A DNA stretch of 64,000 bases from JANJTY01 sp038257155 (GCA_038257155.1 JBBSJP010000011.1:53311-117310); one strand, 5' to 3'; positions 1 to 9,669 are shown, counted from the stretch's first letter. A program made the numbers and translations. The notes: generated from the sequence alone by a model not told the origin.

Positions 1-1338
1 GCTTTCGAGATCCGCGTCAAGGGCGAGCGCAAGGACGCCATCTCGGCCCTCAAGAAGGAAGTGCTGGCCGCGCTTGAGTCGCAGTTCGAAGCGACTGGCT
101 GGAACGCCAAGCTGGTTGCGCAGGAATTTGGTGACCTCGAGTACGCCGCGATGCGCGCCAAGGTGCTCGACACCCGCATCCGCATCGACGGCCGTGACCT
201 GTCCACCGTGCGCCCGATCTCGGTCCGCACCGGCGTGCTGCCGCGTACCCATGGTTCTGCCCTGTTCACTCGCGGCGAAACCCAGGCGATCGTCACGGTC
301 ACGCTCGGTACCACGCGCGATGGTCAGATCATCGACGCGGTCAGTGGCGAGTACAAGGAACACTTCCTGTTCCACTACAACTTCCCGCCCTACTGCACCG
401 GCGAGACCCGCCCGAACATGGGCCCGAAGCGCCGTGAGATCGGCCACGGCCGCCTCGCCAAGCGCGGCGTGCTGGCAGTGATGCCGGACGTGGAAACCTT
501 CCCCTACACGGTGCGTATCGTGTCGGAGATCACCGAGTCGAACGGTTCCTCGTCGATGGCATCGGTCTGCGGTTCCTCGCTCGCCATGATGGACGCCGGT
601 GCGCCAATCAAGGCACCAGTGGCCGGTATTGCGATGGGCTTGGTGAAGGAAGGCGAGAAGTTCGCCGTGCTGTCCGACATCCTCGGCGACGAGGATCACC
701 TCGGCGACATGGATTTCAAGGTGGCTGGCACCGCCGAGGGCATTTCCGCCCTGCAGATGGACATCAAGATCGAAGGCATCACCGAGGAGATCATGAAGAT
801 CGCCCTCGGCCAGGCGAAGGAAGGCCGTCTGCACATCCTCGGCGAAATGGCCAAGGGTCTGTCGGCACCGCGCTCGGAGATGTCCGTGTTCGCTCCGCGC
901 CTGCTCACCATCAAGATCCATCCGGACAAGATCCGCGAAGTGATCGGCAAGGGTGGCAGCACGATCCAGGCGATCACCAAGGAAACCGGCACCCAGATCG
1001 ACATCCAGGATGACGGCACCATCGTCATCGCCTCGGTCAATGCCGCTGCCGCGCAGGCCGCCAAGGACCGCATCGAGCAGATCACTTCCGACGTCGAACC
1101 GGGCCGGATCTACGAGGGCAAGGTCGCCAAGCTGATGGACTTCGGTGCATTCGTCACGATTGCCCCTGGCAAGGACGGCCTGGTACACGTGTCGCAGATC
1201 TCCAACGAGCGCGTCGAGAAGGTTTCCGACAAGCTCAAGGAGGGCGACATCGTCAAGGTCAAGGTGCTGGAAGTCGACAAGCAGGGCCGCATTCGCCTGT
1301 CGATGAAGGCCGTGCTGGAAGACAACGCCGAAGCCTGA
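1..1338 (+). CDS. pnp: Polynucleotide phosphorylase, C-terminal part (5' end outside window)
   Basis: The frame is open from base 1 and gives 445 residues, about the last two thirds of a protein usually near 700. PNPase is a trimeric 3'-5' exoribonuclease that phosphorolyses RNA and joins the degradosome. The second RNase PH core is visible (FTRGETQAI, then RREIGHGRLAKRGV around residues 135-155). A KH domain follows (HPDKIREVIGKGG, about residues 305-325), and then an S1 domain (GRIYEGKVAKLMDFGAF, from about residue 365). The protein ends shortly after S1, as the family does. A strong terminator follows at once. Identity is certain; only the true start is missing. Confidence 0.98.
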   Translation, partial: AFEIRVKGERKDAISALKKEVLAALESQFEATGWNAKLVAQEFGDLEYAAMRAKVLDTRIRIDGRDLSTVRPISVRTGVLPRTHGSALFTRGETQAIVTVTLGTTRDGQIIDAVSGEYKEHFLFHYNFPPYCTGETRPNMGPKRREIGHGRLAKRGVLAVMPDVETFPYTVRIVSEITESNGSSSMASVCGSSLAMMDAGAPIKAPVAGIAMGLVKEGEKFAVLSDILGDEDHLGDMDFKVAGTAEGISALQMDIKIEGITEEIMKIALGQAKEGRLHILGEMAKGLSAPRSEMSVFAPRLLTIKIHPDKIREVIGKGGSTIQAITKETGTQIDIQDDGTIVIASVNAAAAQAAKDRIEQITSDVEPGRIYEGKVAKLMDFGAFVTIAPGKDGLVHVSQISNERVEKVSDKLKEGDIVKVKVLEVDKQGRIRLSMKAVLEDNAEA

Positions 1339-1361
1339 TCGATCCGATCAGTGCGGGATTC

Positions 1362-1398
1362 GAAAGAGGCGGGCTTTAAGCCCGCCTCTTTCGTTTTC
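1362..1398 (+). terminator. Rho-independent terminator of pnp
   Basis: A perfect 13-bp stem (GAAAGAGGCGGGC at 1362-1374 pairing with 1380-1392) has a 5-nt loop TTTAA and is followed by GTTTTC. It starts 24 nt after the pnp stop codon. Confidence 0.92.
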
Positions 1399-1439
1399 AG
1401 CGTCGTCCAATCAGGTCCCGCCACGTTCGCTCCGCGTAG

Positions 1440-1557
1440 GGCGGCATCCCATGCCGCCGTTGCGATGAACTGGGGCGTGGCGACGCAATCAGCGCGTGGC
1501 AATGTCGGCTCGGGGGTGCCGACCTACGTTTTCCGTGGGGCGGCATCCCATGCCGCT
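1440..1557. repeat. Two copies of a short palindromic intergenic repeat
   Basis: The hairpin GGCGGCAT-CCC-ATGCCGCC occurs at 1440-1458 and again, one base degenerate, at 1539-1557. Both copies are preceded by a related 'tccgtrgg' sequence. They sit between the pnp terminator and the 3' end of the minus-strand permease gene. They look like REP-type intergenic elements. No gene is seen in 1399-1564. Confidence 0.7.
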
Positions 1558-1564
1558 GGTTGCC

Positions 1565-2878
1565 TTACACGCCCAGCCAGAACAATCCCAGGCACAGCAG
1601 CAGGCCAAGACCGGGAACGATGACCGTCAAGGCCCCCAGCGGCGCATAGGCTGCGGCGTGCGTCTCCTTGCAGATCGCGCGGATTGTCGTCACGACATAG
1701 CCGTTGTGCGGCATGGAATCGAGAACACCCGAGCTGATCGCAACCGCGCGATGCAGCTGTTCCGGATTTACACCCTGATCCAGGTAGTGCGGTCCGAGAA
1801 TGGGCAGGGCGATAACCTGTCCACCGGAGGCCGAGCCGGTCATCGCGGCTATCACGCTGACGGCGAGTGCTGCGCTTGCGACCCCGCTGCCGGGCATATG
1901 CGTGATCGCGTCCACGGCCAGAGTGAATGCCGGCGACACCTTGGCTACGGCGCCGAAGCCGACCACGGCGGCAGTATTGCCAATCGCGATCAGCGCACCG
2001 GTGCTGCCCTCGGCCAAGGCCTTGCCACTGTCGCGAGAGTAGCGACCGCAGCACAGCCAGGTTGCGATGCAGCCGGCAAGCAAGGCAAGAATGAGTGCCG
2101 ATGTCTGCAGGCTGTCGTGCAACCAGAATGACACCAGCAGCACCGCCAGCGGCCCAACAAGAGCCAACCAGGGCGAGGGGAGGTCGGTGCGGCCTTCTCC
2201 GGGGTCGCCCTCGCGCGCTTCGAATCGCTCGCCACGTGCCTTGGCCCGACGCAGCATCCACACCAGCCAGGCATAACCGAAGCCCGCCATGAAGATCGCC
2301 ACAATCAAGCTGGCCTGCCAGGCAGCCCATGGTGTGGTTCCCAGGTACTGGATGGGAATCCAGTTCTGGATCTCGGGTGAACCCGCCGAGGTCATGGTGA
2401 ATGTGACCGAGCCAAACGCCAACGCAGCAGGAATGAAGCGGCGCGGCAGATCGGATGCCCGGAACAGCGCCAGCGCAGTGGGGTAGACCGAAAACGCCAC
2501 CACGAACAGGCTGACGCCGCCGTAAGTGAGGATGGCGCAGGCCAGTACGATGGCCAGCGCCGCGCGCTGCTGGCCCAGCCCCTTGAGTACCCACTTGGCT
2601 ACGCTGTCGGCCGCGCCGGTGTCCTCCATCAGCTTGCCGAAGATCGAGCCGAGCAGGAACATGAAGAACCAGCTTGCGATGAAGCTGGTGAAGCCGCTCA
2701 TGTAGGCGGTTACCAGATTGGCCTGGCCTTCGGCAGCGAGAGGCGGCAAGAGCGCGAGATCAGAAGTCAGTGCCACCAGCAGCGCACAAAGCGGTGTGGC
2801 GATGAACAGGTTCATGCCGCGGATGGTGAGCACGATCAGCAGCGCCAGCGCGCCGATGAGCCCGATCAGGCTGAGCAT
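1565..2878 (-). CDS. GntP-family permease, probable 3-hydroxybutyrate transporter
   Basis: A 437-residue inner-membrane protein made almost wholly of hydrophobic helices, the usual GntP length (about 440-450). Known members are proton-coupled carriers of gluconate and other hydroxy-acids, and one branch is annotated as D-beta-hydroxybutyrate permease. The C-terminal half has the conserved GSASGGQVIALPILG and SSGVLDSMPHNGYVVTTI stretches. I start at the ATG at 2878 (MLSLIGLIGALALL) because the frame upstream is not hydrophobic and runs through the promoter palindrome. The substrate is inferred from the surrounding depolymerase, oligomer hydrolase and 3-hydroxybutyrate dehydrogenase genes. Gluconate or a related acid remains possible. 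Confidence 0.85.
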   Translation of the reverse strand: MLSLIGLIGALALLIVLTIRGMNLFIATPLCALLVALTSDLALLPPLAAEGQANLVTAYMSGFTSFIASWFFMFLLGSIFGKLMEDTGAADSVAKWVLKGLGQQRAALAIVLACAILTYGGVSLFVVAFSVYPTALALFRASDLPRRFIPAALAFGSVTFTMTSAGSPEIQNWIPIQYLGTTPWAAWQASLIVAIFMAGFGYAWLVWMLRRAKARGERFEAREGDPGEGRTDLPSPWLALVGPLAVLLVSFWLHDSLQTSALILALLAGCIATWLCCGRYSRDSGKALAEGSTGALIAIGNTAAVVGFGAVAKVSPAFTLAVDAITHMPGSGVASAALAVSVIAAMTGSASGGQVIALPILGPHYLDQGVNPEQLHRAVAISSGVLDSMPHNGYVVTTIRAICKETHAAAYAPLGALTVIVPGLGLLLCLGLFWLGV

Positions 2879-2938
2879 GTCATTGGGTTCGTTGGGGACC
2901 GGGTTGCCAGTATCACGGGCGCAGCGCAGCCGGCGCAC

Positions 2939-2952
2939 TGTACCAAGGTACA
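2939..2952. promoter_or_regulatory. Palindromic operator candidate between permease and TonB receptor
   Basis: TGTACC-AA-GGTACA is a perfect 6+6 inverted repeat with a 2-nt spacer. It lies 61 bp upstream of the permease start and about 93 bp upstream of the divergent receptor start. Eleven of its 14 bases recur at 11284-11297 before the oligomer hydrolase. This suggests a shared regulator, but none is assigned. Confidence 0.5.
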
Positions 2953-3044
2953 AGTGTCTGTCTCAGCTGGCGGGACTAGCCTGCGCAGCATCCGGCGATT
3001 CGACCGGCGTCCGCTACTGACCCAACACCCGGAAGGGGGAGAAC

Positions 3045-5246
3045 ATGAAACCCAGCACCCTGAGCCTTGCCATCATCGTGGCCCTGGCCTGCTCCGCGCC
3101 CCTGATGGCGCAGGATGAAGCATCAACCGATGATGAAGGCAGCGAGGCCACGCGCCTTGAAAGCATCACGGTTTCAGCGCGTCGACGCGAGGAGACCCTG
3201 CAGGATGTACCGATCGCAGTCACCGCATTCACTCCCGAAGCGATCGACAAACTCAATGTGCGCGATATCAGCGACCTGGGTCCGCAGGTGCCGAACCTGA
3301 CGATCTATGCGGCGCGAGGCTCAAGCAGCACGGTGACCGCCTATATCCGCGGTATCGGGCAGTCCGACCCGCTTTGGGGCGTCGACCCGGGAGTCGGAAT
3401 CTACCTCGACGACGTCTACATCGCGCGTCCGCAGGGCGCCCTTCTCGATGTGTTCGATGTCGGCCGGGTGGAGGTGCTGCGCGGGCCGCAGGGAACGCTG
3501 TACGGCAAGAACACCATAGGCGGAGCCATCAAGTACATTTCGCGCGAACTGCCGTCCGACATGGAAGGCTCAGCCAAGCTGACCCTCGGCACCGATGCCC
3601 AGGTCGACGTGCACGGTGCGCTCGGTGGCAGCAACGAAGAGGGCACCTTCCGTATCCGCGGCGCCTTTGCCTCGCTCAATCGCGAAGGCTATGGCCAGAA
3701 CCTTGTCAGTGGCGAGGACGTCAGCAACAAGAAGGTCAATGCCGCCAGGCTGGCCTTCGGCTTCTTTCCCAACGATTCCTTCGATCTGCGCTTCGCCTTC
3801 GATGCGATGGGCGATGGCTCGGGCGTGCGTGGCGCCCAGATGCTGGCGCCCAACTCGCGGCAGCCGATCTTCTTCCCGACCACCGAGGTTTATCAGCCGC
3901 TGCCGAGCCGCTACGACGTGCGCAACGGCATGCCGAACATCAACGACACCGAAATGAATGGTGCGTCGATGACGGCTACCTGGCGCCCGAACGACAACTG
4001 GATCATCAAGTCGATCACTGCCAAGCGCGAGTCCGACACCGAAACCAATATCGATTTCGACACCCTGCCACTGCCGATCGCCGACGTGAAGGCGTTCTAC
4101 AGCGACGACCAGTTCAGCCAGGAACTGCAGGCCAACTACGACGGTGGTGGGGCCTTGCGCGGCGTTGCCGGCGTCTACTACTTCGATGGCGAAGCCGGCG
4201 GCCAGGTGCTGAACAACTTCTTCGGACTGCTGTTCGGTGACACCCAGGGAGTGGTGGACACCGACAGCACGGCGCTCTACTTTGATGGAACCTACGAACT
4301 GAACCAGAGTTGGAGCATCAGCGGCGGCCTGCGCTACACACGCGAGAAGAAGACCGCTGACGTGCTCAATCGGGGCTATTCCGATGGTACGTACTCGACA
4401 CCGATCAGCGTAGCGGCAGACTTCACCGATTCGGTGACCTTCACCAACCTGTCGCCGAAACTGTCGGTGGACTGGAACGTCAGCGAAGACACCCTGCTGT
4501 ACGCCTCGTTCTCGCGTGGCTTCAAGTCGGGCGGCTTCAACATCCGTGCCAATGCCGTGGCCGTGCCTAGCTCGGCGCGTCCTTTCGACGACGAGCAGGT
4601 CGACAGCATCGAAATCGGCAGCAAGATGGCCTTCCTCGACCAGCGTGCCTTCCTCAACCTGGCTTACTTCAACAACCGCTACAAGGACATCCAGCTGTCC
4701 GTGTTCACCAGTTTCGAGGGTCCGGACGGAACCCCGCAGTTCTTCGGCGACTTCACCAACGCCGGCAAGGGCAAGGCCCAGGGTATCGAGCTTGAATACC
4801 AGTTCCGGCCGACCGCCAGCTGGTATTTCAGCGGCAATCTGGCCTGGCTGGATACCAAGTACGACGAGTTCATCAGTGGTGGCGTAAACGTCGCGCAGGA
4901 TCAGAAATTCACCAACGCGCCGGAGTTCTCCGGTGCGGTCAACGCCGAATACCTGCATGACCTGGGCAATGGCGGCGACCTGAGCTTCCGCGTGGGCTAC
5001 AGCTACCAGAGCTCGGTGATCCCCACCACCGATCTCAGCACCGCCATCGAGCAGCCCGGTTACGGCCTGGTCAATGCGGGCATCATCTGGAGCACGGGTC
5101 GCAGCTGGACGTTCGCACTGCAAGGTTCCAACCTGACCGACAAGGAATATCGCACCACCGGCTACAACATTCCGGCGCTGGGTATCCTCACCGGCTTCTA
5201 CGGCGCGCCGCGCACCGTGAGTGTGTCGGCACGCTTCGACTTCTGA
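3045..5246 (+). CDS. TonB-dependent outer-membrane receptor
   Basis: 733 residues with a cleavable signal peptide (cleavage near ALMAQ, residues 20-25) and a TonB-box-like segment LESITVSAR. The plug domain has RGPQGTLYGKNTIGGAI around residues 145-165. A long beta-barrel ends in the aromatic C-terminus SVSARFDF, as outer-membrane barrels do. A strong ribosome site (GGGGGAG) lies 5-6 nt before the ATG. Such receptors use TonB energy to import large scarce substrates. Its place between a 3-hydroxybutyrate-type permease and an exported depolymerase suggests uptake of hydroxybutyrate oligomers. That substrate is inference; siderophore or other substrates are not excluded. Confidence 0.95.
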   Translation: MKPSTLSLAIIVALACSAPLMAQDEASTDDEGSEATRLESITVSARRREETLQDVPIAVTAFTPEAIDKLNVRDISDLGPQVPNLTIYAARGSSSTVTAYIRGIGQSDPLWGVDPGVGIYLDDVYIARPQGALLDVFDVGRVEVLRGPQGTLYGKNTIGGAIKYISRELPSDMEGSAKLTLGTDAQVDVHGALGGSNEEGTFRIRGAFASLNREGYGQNLVSGEDVSNKKVNAARLAFGFFPNDSFDLRFAFDAMGDGSGVRGAQMLAPNSRQPIFFPTTEVYQPLPSRYDVRNGMPNINDTEMNGASMTATWRPNDNWIIKSITAKRESDTETNIDFDTLPLPIADVKAFYSDDQFSQELQANYDGGGALRGVAGVYYFDGEAGGQVLNNFFGLLFGDTQGVVDTDSTALYFDGTYELNQSWSISGGLRYTREKKTADVLNRGYSDGTYSTPISVAADFTDSVTFTNLSPKLSVDWNVSEDTLLYASFSRGFKSGGFNIRANAVAVPSSARPFDDEQVDSIEIGSKMAFLDQRAFLNLAYFNNRYKDIQLSVFTSFEGPDGTPQFFGDFTNAGKGKAQGIELEYQFRPTASWYFSGNLAWLDTKYDEFISGGVNVAQDQKFTNAPEFSGAVNAEYLHDLGNGGDLSFRVGYSYQSSVIPTTDLSTAIEQPGYGLVNAGIIWSTGRSWTFALQGSNLTDKEYRTTGYNIPALGILTGFYGAPRTVSVSARFDF

Positions 5247-5262
5247 TAACAAGATCTCTCCA

Positions 5263-6306
5263 ATGGCTCTGCCATCTTGTGGGGCCGCGAAAGCGGCCCC
5301 GATTTTTCTACTGCTGGGCCTGGTTGGCTGCGGAGCCGGCGACACGCATCCTGCTTTGCCAGGCATGCGCCTCGACCCACAGCGAGTTGCAGTAGCAGGC
5401 ATTTCGTCCGGCGCCTACATGGCCACCCAGACCCATCTTGCCTGGTCAGACCGGCTGACCGGCGCCGCGCTGATAGCCGGCGGGCCGTATGGCTGCGCGC
5501 AGGGTTCGCTGGAACAGGCGCTCGGGCCGTGCATCAAGGCCAACCCGACTGCGCCTGATGTTGCGATGCTGTCGGCGCTAGCGACCGAACGGGCGTTGGC
5601 TGGCGACATCGCACCGCTCGATAACCTCGCGCAGGACCGCATCTTGATCCTGCACGGCAAACTCGATCTGACCGTGGCGGAGGCGGTTGCCAGCGCATCT
5701 GCCGATTTGTATCGCGGCTTGGTGGCTGGATCGGGAGGAGACCCGCTGCAGCAGGTGATCTGGGAAGGCGAGCGTGAGTTTGGCCATCTCGTGCCCACGC
5801 AGTCCAGCGGTGGCAACTGCCTTGCCTCGGAGCCGCCATACCTTGGTCGCTGCGGTTTCGATGCTGCGGAACTCGTGTTTGCCACGCTGTTCGGCGATTC
5901 GAGGCGAGCGCCGCAGCCGCAGGCCGCATCGCAGCCTGCACCTTTCAACCAGAATCGCTATCGCCCGGATGGTTCGGATGCCTATCTGGCCGATACCGGA
6001 TTCGTCTATGTACCGCCGCGCTGCGCTGCAGGCGAGACTTGCGGTCTGTTGATCGCCTTTCATGGCTGCGAGCAGAACGCCGATGCAGTCGGTGATGCGT
6101 TCGTGCGCGACGCCGGTTTCAACCGCTGGGCCGATGCGTTTGACGTGGTGGTGCTGTACCCGCAGACACGCTCCAGTTTCGTGCCGCTCAATCCCAAGGC
6201 CTGTTGGGATTGGTGGGGATTCTCCGGCGCCGACTACGACACCCGTGGCGGCCTGCAGCAGCGCTGGTTGATGGCAGCGCTGGAGGCGCTGTCGAGCGGT
6301 GCCTGA
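5263..6306 (+). CDS. Exported PHB-depolymerase-type esterase, putative lipoprotein
   Basis: 347 residues of the alpha/beta-hydrolase family of poly(3-hydroxybutyrate) depolymerases. The lipase box is GISSG (nucleophile Ser48). FGHLVPT followed by GGNC carries the likely catalytic histidine. A second half has FHGCEQN and NPKACWDWWGF, both typical of the family. The N-terminus MALPSC... has a lipobox-like LVGC at residues 20-23, suggesting a lipid-anchored exported enzyme. The ATG at 5263 has no clear ribosome site. A perfect terminator hairpin covers codons 7-15, so the start is unusual. If the ATG is wrong, no other good start keeps a signal peptide. Expected role: cleaving extracellular polymer or oligomers that feed the neighbouring transporters. 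Confidence 0.85.
   Translation: MALPSCGAAKAAPIFLLLGLVGCGAGDTHPALPGMRLDPQRVAVAGISSGAYMATQTHLAWSDRLTGAALIAGGPYGCAQGSLEQALGPCIKANPTAPDVAMLSALATERALAGDIAPLDNLAQDRILILHGKLDLTVAEAVASASADLYRGLVAGSGGDPLQQVIWEGEREFGHLVPTQSSGGNCLASEPPYLGRCGFDAAELVFATLFGDSRRAPQPQAASQPAPFNQNRYRPDGSDAYLADTGFVYVPPRCAAGETCGLLIAFHGCEQNADAVGDAFVRDAGFNRWADAFDVVVLYPQTRSSFVPLNPKACWDWWGFSGADYDTRGGLQQRWLMAALEALSSGA
5281..5308 (+). terminator. Terminator hairpin inside the depolymerase signal-peptide codons
   Basis: GGGGCCGC-GAAA-GCGGCCCC (8-bp perfect stem, GNRA tetraloop) is followed by GATTTTTCT. It lies 34 nt after the TonB receptor stop, where a receptor terminator is expected. It also lies within the first 16 codons of the downstream esterase. 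Confidence 0.85.
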
Positions 6307-6336
6307 TGCAGCGAATCGGGTAGAGTCGCAGCGGTC

Positions 6337-9300
6337 ATGCTTTCGCATCTGCTCGTGGTTCTGGCCGGCCTGCTGTGGCTGGGCCTGCTGTTTGGTGCCG
6401 CTTTGCTTGGCGAGCGTCACGCTGCGCGGCTGTCCCGCGTATGGCCCGCGATCTATGCGCTATCGCTGGCGGTGTACTGCACTTCCTGGACCTTCTACGG
6501 CACAGTCACCCAGGCGGCACGCTCGGGCTGGCCTATCCCCCCGACCTTCGTCGGCACAATCCTGCTCTATGCCTTCGGCTTCGCGCTGCTGCTGAAAGTG
6601 GTTCGCCTGGCGCGCGAACAGAATGCCACCTCGCTGGCCGACCTGATCGCCAGCCGTCTTGGCAAGGACTCCTGGCTGGCAGCGGTAGTCACTGCAGTGG
6701 CCGTGTTCGGCATGATTCCCTACCTCGCGCTGCAACTCAAAGCGGTCGCGATGAGTTACGGGCTGCTGACGCGTGCCTCGGAACTCACACCACCGCCCTG
6801 GCAGGACAGCGCATTGTGGGTCGCCCTGGCGATGGCGGTGTTTGCCATGCTGTTTGGCACCCGCCAGGCATCCGCGCTGGAACACAACCGCGGGTTGGTG
6901 TTGGCGATGGCGTTCGAGTCCTTGCTCAAACTTGGCGCGATGCTGGCGCTGGGGGTGTTCGTCTGGTTCGGCCTGAGCCTGCCTGAAGCACTACCCGTAC
7001 CGCCGCCGCAGCCGCGCGACGTGGAGGGCTTTGCCCCCTTGGTCTTGCTCGGCGCGCTGGCGATGTTTGTACTGCCGCACCAGTTCCATGTCGGCGTGAT
7101 CGAGTGCCGCGAGACCGGCCACCTGCGCACCGCGCGCTGGCTGTTTCCGCTCTACATGCTGTTGATCGCACTGCCGGTGCTGCCACTGGCGCGTGCCGGC
7201 GATGTGGTGCTGGCACCGATCGGTGTGCCTTCGGATCTCTATGTGCTGGCCCTGCCGCTGTCTCAAGGCCATGAAGCACTGGCCCTGCTGGCGTTTCTCG
7301 GCGGCCTGTCGGCGGCCACCGGCATGGTCATTCTGGCCACCCTGTCGCTCAGCCTGATGATCGGCAACCACTGGCTGACTCCGTTGCTGTTGCGCGGTGC
7401 CTGGAGTCGTGCAGGCGAAGGCGATCTGCGTCGCGCGGTGCTCAATCAGCGCCGCTTTGGCATCCTGGCTCTGGTGCTGGCTGCATGGGCCTACAGTCGC
7501 GCGATCGCGGGCAGCGATGCGCTTGCGGATATTGGTGCGGTGTCGTTCTCGGCGCTGGCGGTCCTGGCTCCGCCGCTGGCCTTTGCCATCTGGCGACCGC
7601 GCACCCCGCCGCGCGCGGTGCTGTGGGGACTGGTGGCGTCGGTATTTGTCTGGAGCTGGTTGCTGCTCGTGCCGCTGCTGATGCAAGCCGTGGGCAGCGC
7701 GCCGGACTGGTTGTCGCAGGGGCCGCTCGGTATGCGCTGGCTGGCGCCCGATTCAGCCATGGGGCTTACCGGCTGGAGCCGCCTCGCGCGCGCCCTGGTG
7801 CTGAGCCTTGCAGTAGGAACCAGCATTACGTTCTTGCTGGCAGCGCGTGGCGCAGGGCAGGTCCCGGGGCAGGCAGGCGTATTGGACAGGGCCAGCCTGC
7901 GCGCCCTGGCCGGCCGCTTTCTTGCCCCCGAGCGACTCGACAGCGTGCTGGGCGAGAGCACGCCCAGTGCGCCGGTCCCTGCCGATGCCGAGTCCCTGAT
8001 CGAACGCGAACTCGCCGCGGTGCTTGGAGCGGCCTCGACCCGGCTGCTGCTGGACGCGGCACGGCGCGAACCGGGACGCGATCTGGATACGGTTGCCAGC
8101 CTGGTGGATGAAGCGGCGCAGGCCTTCCGTTTCAACCAGCGCCTGCTGGAAGCGGCGCTGGAAAACATGAGTCAAGGCATCAGCGTGGTGGACGGCGAAC
8201 TGCGTCTGGTTGCCTGGAATGCTCGCTATGCCGAGCTGTTCGGATTCCCATCCGAACTGCTCACGGTGGGGCGACCGGTGGCCGATCTGGCGCGTCATGC
8301 GATCCGCTGCGGCTTTGCGGGTCGACTGGATGAAGACGCTGCGATCGAACGACGTCTGGCTCATATGCGCGCGGGCACGCCGCATCTCTCCGAACGGCAG
8401 CTTGCCGACGGAAGCATCATCGAGATCCGCGGCAATCCCATGCCGGGCGGTGGCTTTGTTGCCACCTTCACCGACGTAACGGCCTTTCGGCGCGCCGAGG
8501 CCGAGCTCAAGCGGGTGGCCGAGTCCCTCGAGCAGCGCGTAGAGTCACGCACTGCCGAGCTGACTGCAGCCAAGGCCGAAGCCGAGCGTGCCAATCGTGC
8601 GAAGAGTCGATTCCTCGCTTCGGTTGGTCATGATCTGTTGCAACCGCTCAATGCTGCCCAGTTGTTTTCACACGCGCTCGGGCAGCAGCTGCGGCATGCC
8701 GAGTATCGTCCGGCGGTGGACAATATCCGAGGCGCCCTGGCCTCGGCCGAAGGCCTGATCGATGGACTGCTCGATATTTCCCGGCTGGACGCCGGCGGCA
8801 TGGTGCCGCAGGTCGAGGCCTTCGCGCTGCGCGGCTGGCTGGCACATCTTGCCGCCGAGTTTGGCGTGCTGGCGCGTGAAAAGGGCCTGCAGCTCGATGC
8901 CGTCGGGTGCTCTGCCTGGGTGCGCAGCGATGCGCAACTATTGCGCCGTGTGCTGCAGAACTTCCTGGCCAACGCAGTGCGATACACGCGCAGCGGTCGC
9001 GTCTTGCTGGGCTGCCGGCGTCGCGGGGCCCTGATCGAGATCGAGGTCTGGGATACCGGCCCGGGAATCCAGCCTGAGGATCAAGTCGCGATCTTCGAGG
9101 AGTTTCGCCGATTGCAGCGTGGTGGTCAGGGCCTCGGTTTGGGGCTGTCCATCGCCGAGCGCATCGCCAGGCTGCTTGAGCACCCACTGCGCCTGCGTTC
9201 CGTGCCTGGACGCGGCACGGTGTTCTCCATCCTGGTGCCCGTGGCTCCGCCGGGAACGACCGCCAGCGCCGCCTTGCCTGAAGCACTGATCGAGCAGGCC

Positions 9301-9660
9301 AGGTTGAAGGTGCTGGTGGTGGATAACGATGCCGATGTGCTGCGCGCCATGCAGGCCCTTCTGGAGGGCTGGGGCTGCGAAGTGTTGACGGCTGCCACGG
9401 CCTCCCAGGCCGAGCACTTCGTCCTGCACGAGTCTCCGGATCTGTGGCTGCTGGACTTCCATCTCGACGACAATGCGGTTGGCATCGACGTACTGGTGCG
9501 CCTGCGTTCCCTGGGCCAGGAGCGCCCCTGCATTTTCATCACGGCCGACCAGAGCGAAGCGGTGAGAAACGCGATCCTGTCGGCAGGGGCGCAAGTGCTC
9601 AACAAGCCTTTGAAGCCGCTCGCGCTGCGCTCGTTGATGCGTCGGCTTTGCGGGGATTGA
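6337..9660 (+). CDS. CrbS/MxtR-like hybrid histidine kinase with N-terminal symporter-type module
   Basis: 1107 residues. Residues 1 to about 510 are a multi-helix membrane module related to sodium:solute symporters (SSS/PutP type). Then come a PAS domain (about 605-710), a short coiled-coil, a HisKA domain with the phospho-His box FLASVGHDLLQPLN (His765), an HATPase domain (NFLANAVRYTRSG, DTGPGI, GLGLGLSI) and a C-terminal receiver with Asp1040 (WLLDFHL). This order matches CrbS/MxtR-type kinases, which pair with a LuxR-type regulator and control acetate and acetyl-CoA genes in Vibrio and Pseudomonas. A LuxR-type regulator is indeed encoded convergently at 9709-10386. The signal sensed is unknown; the PHB context suggests a short-chain acid. 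Confidence 0.9.
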   Translation: MLSHLLVVLAGLLWLGLLFGAALLGERHAARLSRVWPAIYALSLAVYCTSWTFYGTVTQAARSGWPIPPTFVGTILLYAFGFALLLKVVRLAREQNATSLADLIASRLGKDSWLAAVVTAVAVFGMIPYLALQLKAVAMSYGLLTRASELTPPPWQDSALWVALAMAVFAMLFGTRQASALEHNRGLVLAMAFESLLKLGAMLALGVFVWFGLSLPEALPVPPPQPRDVEGFAPLVLLGALAMFVLPHQFHVGVIECRETGHLRTARWLFPLYMLLIALPVLPLARAGDVVLAPIGVPSDLYVLALPLSQGHEALALLAFLGGLSAATGMVILATLSLSLMIGNHWLTPLLLRGAWSRAGEGDLRRAVLNQRRFGILALVLAAWAYSRAIAGSDALADIGAVSFSALAVLAPPLAFAIWRPRTPPRAVLWGLVASVFVWSWLLLVPLLMQAVGSAPDWLSQGPLGMRWLAPDSAMGLTGWSRLARALVLSLAVGTSITFLLAARGAGQVPGQAGVLDRASLRALAGRFLAPERLDSVLGESTPSAPVPADAESLIERELAAVLGAASTRLLLDAARREPGRDLDTVASLVDEAAQAFRFNQRLLEAALENMSQGISVVDGELRLVAWNARYAELFGFPSELLTVGRPVADLARHAIRCGFAGRLDEDAAIERRLAHMRAGTPHLSERQLADGSIIEIRGNPMPGGGFVATFTDVTAFRRAEAELKRVAESLEQRVESRTAELTAAKAEAERANRAKSRFLASVGHDLLQPLNAAQLFSHALGQQLRHAEYRPAVDNIRGALASAEGLIDGLLDISRLDAGGMVPQVEAFALRGWLAHLAAEFGVLAREKGLQLDAVGCSAWVRSDAQLLRRVLQNFLANAVRYTRSGRVLLGCRRRGALIEIEVWDTGPGIQPEDQVAIFEEFRRLQRGGQGLGLGLSIAERIARLLEHPLRLRSVPGRGTVFSILVPVAPPGTTASAALPEALIEQARLKVLVVDNDADVLRAMQALLEGWGCEVLTAATASQAEHFVLHESPDLWLLDFHLDDNAVGIDVLVRLRSLGQERPCIFITADQSEAVRNAILSAGAQVLNKPLKPLALRSLMRRLCGD

Positions 9661-9669
9661 GTGGGAGCT

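Noticed and set aside
3570..5402. A 610-residue open frame on the minus strand under the TonB receptor gene
   Set aside because: It is antisense to a clear receptor with signal peptide, plug and barrel; its composition is that of a GC-rich shadow frame.
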